Of a stretch of 31,044 nucleotides of DNA, positions 8,022 through 14,399 are shown one piece after another. The notes under the pieces are model-generated. The model saw nothing but the letters and a program-made list of their open reading frames with translations. It had not been told where the DNA came from and made no database searches. Source of the DNA: SVQP01 sp045594705 (GTDB lineage: Bacteria; Bacillota; Clostridia; Oscillospirales; CAG-272); assembly GCA_045594705.1 (NCBI GenBank), contig JAZNZB010000007.1:1-31044 (forward strand). The letters are read 5' to 3'. The position numbers were made by a program, and so were the translations under genes. Position 1 is the stretch's first letter. Each line of letters starts with the position of its first letter.

Positions 8022-8387
8022 ATGTACTATCAGAACGAAACCGACCAAACCTTGGTCATGCTGACGCTTGCGGGCGAGCAGAGGGCTTACGAGGTGTTGG
8101 TGACGCGTTATCAAAAGACGGTGATTGCCGCCGCAGCTTCGGTGACAAAGAATCACTTTATGGCCGAGGACGCTGCACAGGATGCGTTCGTGACCGCGTG
8201 GATGAAGCTGAATTTGTTGCAAGAGCCGGCCAAATTCGCGCCTTGGGTGTGCCGCATTGCCAAGAATTGCGCCATCAACATGATCACGCGCTATCGCGGC
8301 TTTATGCCCCTGGACGCGGTGGACAATCTGGCGTTTACCGACGACCCCGAGCAAAATCCCGCCGAGACGTACGTGCGCACCGAGTAA
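8022..8387 (+). CDS. Sigma-70 region 2 fragment; N-terminal part of interrupted array member 4
   Basis: The ATG at 8022 follows AAAGGAG (8009-8015) with six bases spacing. The 121-residue product is a standard ECF sigma region 2: EQRAYEVLVTRYQKTVIAAA, then AEDAAQDAFVTAWMKL, then FAPWVCRIAKNCAINMITR. It ends at TAA (8385-8387). The same frame continues without interruption for 934 codons, with region 4 starting about 20 codons after the stop. A single base change (for example GAA, CAA or AAA to TAA) would restore a 1055-residue sigma fusion. Either the gene is a pseudogene by nonsense mutation, or the two halves are made separately. Alone, region 2 without region 4 would not be expected to recognise -35 elements. 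Confidence 0.75.
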   Translation: MYYQNETDQTLVMLTLAGEQRAYEVLVTRYQKTVIAAAASVTKNHFMAEDAAQDAFVTAWMKLNLLQEPAKFAPWVCRIAKNCAINMITRYRGFMPLDAVDNLAFTDDPEQNPAETYVRTE

Positions 8388-8408
8388 AAGGATGAGATTG
8401 GCAAGGGC

Positions 8409-11189
8409 ATGGAAAGGCTGCCCGAGAAGATCAGACAGATCATTTATCTGCACTACTTCGAGGACCTTTCAATTGCCGAGATTGCCGATCGCATGCGTAT
8501 GCCCGAGGGAACTGTCAAATGGCAGCTCCACGACGGCAGAAAACGACTCAGAAAGGAGCTTTGCGCAATGAATGAAAAGTATAGCGACACGCTTGTACAG
8601 CGCGTCATGAAAAAGGTGGAGGAGCTCAAGCTCTGGCAGATCAAAAACGACAAGAGCGGCTTTGAAAAGGTATACAAGGAAGTGCTTTCCGAGGTCGAGG
8701 AGCTGCCCGAGTGCCGAGAAAAGCAGCACGCGCTTGCCGACGTGCTCATGCGCGGTTGGTGGTGGCTGCCGGGGAAGAAGAACGATGCGCTGTTCGGACG
8801 CATCAGAGAAGCGGCATTGCAGGGCAAGAATGACGAGGTGATGGAATTTATCGTCACAAGAGAGGATAGCCAAGTAGCAAGAGATGCCAAGCTTGAATTT
8901 ATCCGTGACAAGCAGATTCCCATGTTGGAAGAGGCAGGGCTTACACACTCGCTGGCAAGAGAGTGGTTTTGGTTGGGCTATCATTACTTCCGTGCAGGAC
9001 AGGTCGAGAACGGTTATGCCGCTTTTGATAAGGTGCAAGAGCTTTTGACACCTGCAGATCGCTATTATGCCCTTGTATTCTACGGCAGAGAAGCGGAAAA
9101 GCTGATGGAGGCAGGGTATTGCGATAAGGAAAGAGAACGATTTTTGAACAATGCAAACGCGGATGAGCTGCGCTATATTAACGGTGATCTGCGGTATTGG
9201 AAGCAAGCGGAGTACGGAGAGGGGTATATGAACTCGGTAGACCGTGAGTTACCAAATCTGTTTTTCAACACATCTCGCTGCGACGGTTGGTTCTTTGACC
9301 GTACGATGACTGTCGGTCAAACAAAAATGGGTACGGATGGTGCGACCCTGACCTTCGCTACTGATCATGAAACGGTACAAACTCCCTATGGCACGTTTGA
9401 GGACTGTCAGCTTTGGATTACCAAATATTTTGCTTCATATGCAGGTCACTGTGTCAACAAGGCATGGTACAAGTCGGGTGTGGGTATTGTCAAATACGAG
9501 CGCAGCGTGGACGGCTTGGCCGATGTGCGTTATTTGAAGCAATATCACATTGCCGGTGGACAGGGATTGCTGCCTTTTGCTGCGGGCAACGAGTGGGAAT
9601 ATGCAGATACATATGATCACGACGTGCTTGTGTCAGAGATGAAATTTACCGTGACGCATGCGGACGAAAAGTCGGTTGTGATTGCATGCAGAGACTTCTG
9701 CGAACGCTTCCGTTATGATGAGAACAGCTGGCTGGACATGATCCAACAGATCAGAAACGAATATTGGATACACGAAAATGGTCATGGCAAGCTTGGTGAT
9801 GTGTCTGTGCCGCTTGAAAGAGTCGAAGCATTGGCAGTGACCCCCATGGAAAAAGCACATACCAAGGCAGCAGTATCGGTAGCACGTCGTATCATATCGG
9901 GCGTGAATCGCGATCAGGGCTTTAGCGGACATTGGAATTTCTTTGCCAAAAAGTCTGTTTTGCGTAAAAACGGGACTATGCTTGCGACGACCCGTCCGTC
10001 TCGTTGGTCTTTTGAACTCAAAAATACGGGTGTCATGGGTAAGGCGTTAGACCCCATCCTGTACAACGACCTGTACGGCATCTTAGAGGATGCGACAAAT
10101 TGCCTGTGGTCGGACGAATGGCGCGTGGGGGCTTCGCCCGTGGTGGAGTACACGAGATTCTCGCACGAGGTCAGAACGCAGATCACCTGTGAGGACGGCG
10201 GCAGCATCACGACCAAAGCAGGCACGTTTGAGAATTGCCTGAGGCTGCGCTTGGAGATCGGCGGCATGACCGACGGCTGGTCGTACCGCGGCGGCAACAA
10301 GGTGTATTATTTCGCGCCCGGTATTGGCATTGTGCGCACCGAGAACGAATATTGCGGCGGTGCAAGAACGGCTGTGTACGAGCTGAGTGCCTACGAGGGT
10401 GTGGGCGAAGGATACATGCCCATGGCGGACGGACTTATGCGCAGATACGATGCGCTGGATCTGACCGACGGCTTTGTGGGCTCTGCGCTTTACACCTACG
10501 TGGCAGACGAGGACGGTGATATCGTCATCTTTGCTGACCGCACAGGCATCCGCGAGATCCCTTCGCCCATTACGCAGTACGGTGCGATTCAGGGTGAGGT
10601 GATTGAGGACCGTCTGTGGGATCAGGGAAAATGGCAGGAGGGGCACGCCAAATACGGTATCAACAACTTCCACCTGATCATGCATATGCTGTCCAGACCC
10701 TCGCATAACGTGTACGACTCGCCCAGATCGGTGGCGCTGATGGGCTTTTACATGCGCATGCTGGAGCAGCTGGGCGACGGGGAAGTGCCCGAGGCATGGG
10801 TAGGCAGATACGGCTGGATGGCCACCATCCGCGCGGCCGCGTGCTTTGGCGCGGGCATGAACGAGGAAGGCTACCGTATGCTGGACGTGGCCTTTGAGTA
10901 CTGCGAAAAATCGCGCGTGCACAAGGGCGGAGATTTGCTGGATACGGGCAACCCCCACGTCACGGGTGGCGCAAAGTACGTGTTTGCGCGCGGCATGATC
11001 GAGCTGCCGGACGGTACGCGTGAGCCGATTGCGGACAACGACTACTGGATGGCCTTCAACGAGCACAATCTGACCTACGCCATCACCACGCCCAACGGCT
11101 GGGCTTGGTTTGACCTTGTGCGTAACGAGGACAGATTCAAGGGGTACGTGGATCGCGGCTGGGCGATGATCAAGAAATACAATCCATAA
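8409..11189 (+). CDS. Sigma-70 region 4 plus large unknown C-terminus; C-terminal part of interrupted array member 4
   Basis: The first plausible in-frame ATG after the stop is at 8409, with only a weak GGCAAGGGC ribosome site, so independent translation would be poor. The 926-residue product begins with a complete sigma region 4 (IRQIIYLHYFEDLSIAEIAD, MPEGTVKWQLHDGRKRL, residues about 5-50). A helical stretch with TPR-like character follows (about 60-260). Two copies of a module then appear: the pattern is a TPYGTFEDC or TKAGTFENC strand followed by a WYKSGVGIVKYE or YYFAPGIGIVRTE strand (about residues 300-365 and 595-650), reminiscent of TapB/DUF3108-like beta domains. The C-terminus is unlike members 1-3. 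No signal peptide or membrane segment is visible. It is in frame with 8022-8387. Confidence 0.75.
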   Translation: MERLPEKIRQIIYLHYFEDLSIAEIADRMRMPEGTVKWQLHDGRKRLRKELCAMNEKYSDTLVQRVMKKVEELKLWQIKNDKSGFEKVYKEVLSEVEELPECREKQHALADVLMRGWWWLPGKKNDALFGRIREAALQGKNDEVMEFIVTREDSQVARDAKLEFIRDKQIPMLEEAGLTHSLAREWFWLGYHYFRAGQVENGYAAFDKVQELLTPADRYYALVFYGREAEKLMEAGYCDKERERFLNNANADELRYINGDLRYWKQAEYGEGYMNSVDRELPNLFFNTSRCDGWFFDRTMTVGQTKMGTDGATLTFATDHETVQTPYGTFEDCQLWITKYFASYAGHCVNKAWYKSGVGIVKYERSVDGLADVRYLKQYHIAGGQGLLPFAAGNEWEYADTYDHDVLVSEMKFTVTHADEKSVVIACRDFCERFRYDENSWLDMIQQIRNEYWIHENGHGKLGDVSVPLERVEALAVTPMEKAHTKAAVSVARRIISGVNRDQGFSGHWNFFAKKSVLRKNGTMLATTRPSRWSFELKNTGVMGKALDPILYNDLYGILEDATNCLWSDEWRVGASPVVEYTRFSHEVRTQITCEDGGSITTKAGTFENCLRLRLEIGGMTDGWSYRGGNKVYYFAPGIGIVRTENEYCGGARTAVYELSAYEGVGEGYMPMADGLMRRYDALDLTDGFVGSALYTYVADEDGDIVIFADRTGIREIPSPITQYGAIQGEVIEDRLWDQGKWQEGHAKYGINNFHLIMHMLSRPSHNVYDSPRSVALMGFYMRMLEQLGDGEVPEAWVGRYGWMATIRAAACFGAGMNEEGYRMLDVAFEYCEKSRVHKGGDLLDTGNPHVTGGAKYVFARGMIELPDGTREPIADNDYWMAFNEHNLTYAITTPNGWAWFDLVRNEDRFKGYVDRGWAMIKKYNP

Positions 11190-11195
11190 ATGAAA

Positions 11196-11224
11196 CCGCC
11201 GGGGGGAGCCAATCCTCTCGGCGG
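11196..11224 (+). terminator. Diverged array hairpin after member 4
   Basis: CCGCCG (11196-11201) pairs with CGGCGG (11219-11224), with an interrupted inner stem GGGGGAG/CCTCT. The T-run is replaced by AGTTAAAT, so termination may be weak. It looks like a decayed member of the same hairpin family. Confidence 0.5.
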
Positions 11225-11238
11225 AGTTAAATATTTAT

Positions 11239-11340
11239 GTAGGGGAGGATATCATCCTCCCGCACGAAAAAGGTTTATGATCGTGATATCCGAACACATT
11301 CCTTTCTCATTGCGTGCGGGAGGATGATATCCTCCCCTAC
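11239..11340. repeat. 28-bp perfect inverted repeat pair
   Basis: Bases 11239-11266 (beginning GTAGGGGAGGATATCATCCT) are the exact reverse complement of 11313-11340, separated by 46 bases. Each arm also contains its own small palindrome (AGGATATCATCCT). This is a compact mobile-like or dispersed repeat sitting between the sigma array and the convergent BMC operon. Confidence 0.75.
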
Positions 11341-11371
11341 GAGTGTCAATATTTTCAACAGATATTAGCAT

Positions 11372-11416
11372 TTCGAAGGGGCGAAATAATTCGGTAAAGC
11401 CGAAATTCGATCGCCC
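11372..11416. repeat. Dispersed repeat, second copy
   Basis: TTCGAAGGGGCGAAATAATT continuing through CGGTAAAGCCGAAATTCGATCGCCC. It is a diverged, oppositely oriented relative of the unit at 3711-3749, sharing TTCG.AGGGGCGA and GCCGAAATTCGATC. Confidence 0.55.
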
Positions 11417-11419
11417 TCC

Positions 11420-11452
11420 AAAACGCCCCCGCCACAGAATTCCGTGGCGGGG
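11420..11452 (-). terminator. Terminator of the BMC operon
   Basis: CCCCGCCAC (11427-11435) pairs with GTGGCGGGG (11444-11452) around an eight-base loop. Read on the minus strand, the stem is followed by GCGTTTTGG. It lies 14 bases past the last BMC gene, so it most likely ends that operon. Confidence 0.7.
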
Positions 11453-11465
11453 ACGTTTATCAATA

Positions 11466-11813
11466 TTACAACAAATAACTGGGCATGGGATCGGTCAGCT
11501 TGACTTTTCCGTCCTTGGGGGCGGGGGTCTCTTTACCGACCACTCTTTCAACCACAACGGGATCGATATTGGCGATGACATGCTCGGTGACGATCGGGGC
11601 GTCGAGGGCGCCGTCTTCCACGGGCGCGTCCTGCTTGGGATCAACCTCGGGAGGGGTCAGCTTGACCGTCTTGGTGCGGGTCGCACCGGATGTGCTTTTT
11701 TTTGCCGTGGAGGGCTTTTTTGCTTTTGCGGGCTGTTCTGCTGCTACGGGCTTGATCTCTTCTGTATCGGCTTTTTTCGCCACTCTGTTGATGCTTTGCT
11801 TACCGATGGGCAT
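11466..11813 (-). CDS. Small lysine/alanine/proline-rich protein coupled to ParA; candidate McdB-like partner
   Basis: The start at 11813 is chosen because AGAGGAGG lies nine bases upstream, inside the end of the parA frame; the two genes overlap by 14 bases, which implies translational coupling. The 115-residue protein has a short basic N-terminus (MPIGKQSINRVAKK), then a low-complexity segment rich in K, A, P, S and T (residues about 15-60) that is likely disordered. An acidic, hydrophobic stretch follows (IVTEHVIANIDPVVVERVVG), and the tail ends PSYLL. I recognise no family. Position next to an orphan ParA inside an organelle operon fits the McdB role (adaptor linking the organelle to ParA on the nucleoid); carboxysome McdB proteins are likewise small, charged and partly disordered. 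That function is inference. Confidence 0.6.
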   Translation of the reverse strand: MPIGKQSINRVAKKADTEEIKPVAAEQPAKAKKPSTAKKSTSGATRTKTVKLTPPEVDPKQDAPVEDGALDAPIVTEHVIANIDPVVVERVVGKETPAPKDGKVKLTDPMPSYLL

Positions 11814-12591
11814 ATTTGAGAACCTCCTCTGTGAGTTTGATGTATTCGCCTGCCGCGCGGCTGGACTTCTTGTAAGCACAAACGGGCTTGGAGTTATCCT
11901 GCGCCCATTCGACCGTGCTGTCTACGCGGATGTAGTTTTCAAACAGTCTGACGTTGTCAAGCTCGGAAAGTGTTTCCATGGTCTGACGGAAATAATTCTT
12001 GCGCTCGCTTGCCTTGGTGACCGCGATGCCGAGCAGCTCTAACTTGGGTGCGATCTGCTTGACCTGCTCGTAGAATTCAAACATATTGGCAAGACCAAAC
12101 AAGCCCCAGGGAGAGGCCTCGACCGGCACGATCAGATAATCCGACGCGCACATGATGTTCATGACCCAGCAGCCCAGAGTGGGGGGCGAGTCGATCAGAA
12201 TATAGTCGTACTTGTTGAGCGCCATGATCTTGGTAAGTCCCTGACGCAGGATAAATTCGCGCTGCCACTTGGTAAACAGCTCAAACTCGATGCTGCTCAT
12301 GAGCGTGGAAGAGGGAACAATGTCCAGATTTTCGTACTCAGTGGGCACGATGAAATCGTACAGATCCTTCTGCTCGCGCATAGCGGTATAGAGGTTTTTG
12401 CCGTTTTTTGCGTACTCCAGTGCCTTTTCCTCATCAAAGAAGGACAGCGTCAGATTCATCTGCATGTCGCCGTCGATCAAAAGCACCTTTTTGCCCATTG
12501 CGGACATGGCGTAGCCCACGTTGGAGCAGGTGGTGGATTTTCCGCTTCCGCCCTTGTTGTTGGCAAAGCAAATTACCTTTGTCATGCTCAT
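11800..12591 (-). CDS. ParA/MinD-family ATPase, candidate McdA-like BMC positioning protein
   Basis: This 263-residue ParA-type ATPase has the deviant Walker A box NNKGGSGKST, with signature lysine 13 and P-loop lysine 18. Walker A' (LLIDGDMQMNLT) and Walker B (YDYILIDSPPTLG) follow. It has no N-terminal DNA-binding HTH, which marks it as the small ParA type that binds DNA nonspecifically when ATP-bound. No parB or parS-like repeats are visible, and the gene is the second to last in a BMC operon, 24 bases after the eutP-like gene. The natural reading is cargo positioning: spreading microcompartments over the nucleoid, as McdA does for carboxysomes. A plasmid or chromosome partition role is less likely in this setting. 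Confidence 0.85.
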   Translation of the reverse strand: MSMTKVICFANNKGGSGKSTTCSNVGYAMSAMGKKVLLIDGDMQMNLTLSFFDEEKALEYAKNGKNLYTAMREQKDLYDFIVPTEYENLDIVPSSTLMSSIEFELFTKWQREFILRQGLTKIMALNKYDYILIDSPPTLGCWVMNIMCASDYLIVPVEASPWGLFGLANMFEFYEQVKQIAPKLELLGIAVTKASERKNYFRQTMETLSELDNVRLFENYIRVDSTVEWAQDNSKPVCAYKKSSRAAGEYIKLTEEVLKYAHR

Positions 12592-12615
12592 AAATCAAAA
12601 ATTCCTTTCGGTTGG

Positions 12616-13071
12616 TTATACGGGTTTTGCGTCGGGGGCGTCACCCGGCTCACGCAGGTATTCGATGATCTGTGTCAGTCCCTTGCCCGAATACGAGCTG
12701 ACCTCAAAGATCTTTTCGCAGCCGCAAAGACTCAGCCAGCGGCGCACCTGCTCCACGTTTGCGTCCGGCTTGTCCACGCCCGAGATAATGCCGATCACCT
12801 CACGGTTGACCATGCAGGTAATGGCGGGCGGAAAGACGCAAAACGGCTCGTTGGCACTTATGACAATACCGACGATGTCTGCCTCGTAAGCGTAGAGTGC
12901 GAGAGCCGCGCCCAATTGCTTGACTTCGGTATACTCGCCGGGTGTGTCAATAATGGTGTCAAAATAATTGATATACTGTGTCTTGCAGTAGTGCAGCTGC
13001 TCACCCTTGAGCGCTTGCGTCAGGGTGGTTTTGCCTGCTGCCACTCTGCCGATTAAGATCAGCTTTTTCAT
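12616..13071 (-). CDS. eutP: EutP/PduV-family small GTPase
   Basis: The 151-residue protein begins MKKLILIGRVAAGKTTL, a P-loop (G1), and has DTPGE as the G3 motif. GVDKPDA occupies the place of the NKxD base-recognition motif. This length and pattern match EutP/PduV, Ras-like proteins found in ethanolamine and propanediol BMC operons. In Salmonella, PduV has been linked to microcompartment movement along filaments and the N-terminal region to shell association; some EutP proteins have been reported as acetate kinases, so its role is unsettled. It starts two bases after the upstream shell-protein stop, and lies directly before the ParA gene, which puts two NTPases with possible positioning roles side by side. 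Confidence 0.85.
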   Translation of the reverse strand: MKKLILIGRVAAGKTTLTQALKGEQLHYCKTQYINYFDTIIDTPGEYTEVKQLGAALALYAYEADIVGIVISANEPFCVFPPAITCMVNREVIGIISGVDKPDANVEQVRRWLSLCGCEKIFEVSSYSGKGLTQIIEYLREPGDAPDAKPV

Positions 13072-13073
13072 GA

Positions 13074-13454
13074 TCAGGTCTTGGTTACGTCGCAGACTGC
13101 GAAATGCAGCGTATCGCGGAAATAATCAGCGATGGCGTGGAATGCCGACTCCACCTCGGAAACTCTGCCCGTAATGATCAGCGTGCCCGAGAAGCGGTCC
13201 ACAAAGCCGAGATCCACGTTGGCATTCTTCATGGCAATATCTGCCGTGATGACGGCGGTTTCAGCCGGGCTGACGGTCAGAATACCGATAGCCGCGTGGG
13301 TGTAGTCCAGCTTGGGGTCAAGACCCATTTTCTGATATAGAATGGGATCGGGGTTTGCGATGATGTGCAAAATGGTGATCTGTCGTCCGGGAACCAGCTC
13401 CTGAACGATGCGCATTTTGTCTCTCATCTCCAGATCCTTGGGGAGATTGTTCAT
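13074..13454 (-). CDS. BMC shell protein, EutS/PduU type (circularly permuted BMC-H)
   Basis: The start at 13454 follows GGAGG and lies one base after the activase stop, making a 126-residue protein. RIVQELVPGRQITILHIIANP is the N-terminal beta segment typical of PduU and EutS, followed by the permuted BMC fold: HAAIGILTVSPAETAVITAD, VDLGFVDRFSGTLIITGRVSEVESA. In the family this permutation builds a hexamer capped on one side by a small beta barrel. It is a minor shell component in known organelles; PduU has been reported to bind PduV, whose homologue is encoded immediately downstream here. Confidence 0.9.
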   Translation of the reverse strand: MNNLPKDLEMRDKMRIVQELVPGRQITILHIIANPDPILYQKMGLDPKLDYTHAAIGILTVSPAETAVITADIAMKNANVDLGFVDRFSGTLIITGRVSEVESAFHAIADYFRDTLHFAVCDVTKT

Positions 13455-13455
13455 A

Positions 13456-14247
13456 TTAGCCTCCAATCTGTACGTGCAGGTCACAGACGCTCTTGGCAGC
13501 CTCGACCAGCGACTCCATCATTCCTCTTTCGGGAGGGAGAATGTCAGGCAGGGTGTACTCTCTGCCGATGCCGGTATATTTATCTGTGCCCAGGCGGTGA
13601 TAGGGGAGAAGGTGGATCTCCTTGACGCCGGGCAGCGTGTTTGCAAATTTAGCGATGTCGCGAATCTCCGCAGCGGTCGCGTTAAAGGTGGGGACGGTGG
13701 GCACGCGCACAGTCATGCTGCTTGCATTCTCAGCGATCCACTTGGCGTTCTCCAAGATCAGCTCGTTGGGTCTGCCGGTAAAGGCCTCGTGCTTTGCGCT
13801 GTCCATGTGCTTGATGTCCATGAGCACGTAGTCCACGTGCGGGATGATGCGCTCAATGATCTCTCTCTTGGCAAAGCCGGTGGTCTCGATCGCGGTGGTA
13901 AAGCCGTAATCGTGGCAGGCACGCAGCAGTGCCTCGGTAAATTCGGGCTGTGCAAGACATTCACCGCCGGACAGCGTAATGCCGCCGCCCGAGCGTTGAA
14001 AATACATGCGGTCCTTGGCCAGCTCCTCCATCAGCTCACGCACGGAGATATCATAGCCGACCGTTTTTTGCTTGCCGCCCTGTACCATTTGCTGAATCTT
14101 GAATTCCTGCGATTCGGGGTTGCAGCACCACTTGCAGCGCAAGAAGCAGCCCTTTAAGAATACGATGGTGCGAATTCCGGGTCCGTCATGGACCGAATAA
14201 CGCTGTATATCAAAAATACGACCGACTCTGTCGTAATACTGTTCCAT
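13456..14247 (-). CDS. Glycyl radical enzyme activating enzyme (radical SAM)
   Basis: The start at 14247 follows AAAGGAT; 14 more upstream codons are open but unsupported. The 263-residue protein carries the radical SAM cluster motif CFLRCKWC (CxxxCxxC), the GGE motif in ITLSGGECLAQPEF, and the GRE-activase lead-in RYSVHDGPGIRT. It would use S-adenosylmethionine and [4Fe-4S] to place the glycyl radical on Gly817 of the enzyme encoded upstream. Most activases of diol or choline-type enzymes carry an extra ferredoxin-like insert with two more clusters straight after the radical SAM motif. Here only about 20 residues with no cysteine quartets follow, so it is the short PFL-activase form. A palindromic repeat separates it from the enzyme gene. 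Confidence 0.93.
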   Translation of the reverse strand: MEQYYDRVGRIFDIQRYSVHDGPGIRTIVFLKGCFLRCKWCCNPESQEFKIQQMVQGGKQKTVGYDISVRELMEELAKDRMYFQRSGGGITLSGGECLAQPEFTEALLRACHDYGFTTAIETTGFAKREIIERIIPHVDYVLMDIKHMDSAKHEAFTGRPNELILENAKWIAENASSMTVRVPTVPTFNATAAEIRDIAKFANTLPGVKEIHLLPYHRLGTDKYTGIGREYTLPDILPPERGMMESLVEAAKSVCDLHVQIGG

Positions 14248-14274
14248 AACAGATCCTTTCGTAGAGAATTTTCT

Positions 14275-14390
14275 CCATTTTCTCGCCATGTCATCCTTGA
14301 GCGAGCCAATCCTTGCTCAAGATTCTTCGCTTCGCTCGAGAATGACAGAGCAAGGATTGGCGAAGCGAAGGATCTTTGGCGAGAAAATGG
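14275..14390. repeat. 116-bp palindromic element between the glycyl radical enzyme and its activase
   Basis: The ends form a perfect 13-bp inverted repeat: CCATTTTCTCGCC (14275-14287) and GGCGAGAAAATGG (14378-14390). Inside is a second perfect pair, GCCAATCCTTGCTC (14305-14318) and GAGCAAGGATTGGC (14348-14361). The TGTCATCCTTGAGCGAG segment resembles the termini of the 7498-7856 element. In RNA it would fold into a strong hairpin, which may stabilise the upstream message or reduce read-through to the activase. Confidence 0.75.
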
Positions 14391-14399
14391 TGACAATAA

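Noticed and set aside
391..11224. Recurring hairpins considered as a CRISPR array or attC-like recombination sites
   Set aside because: The copies are kilobases apart, separated by whole genes, end in T-runs and have no spacer pattern or integrase; terminators explain them better.
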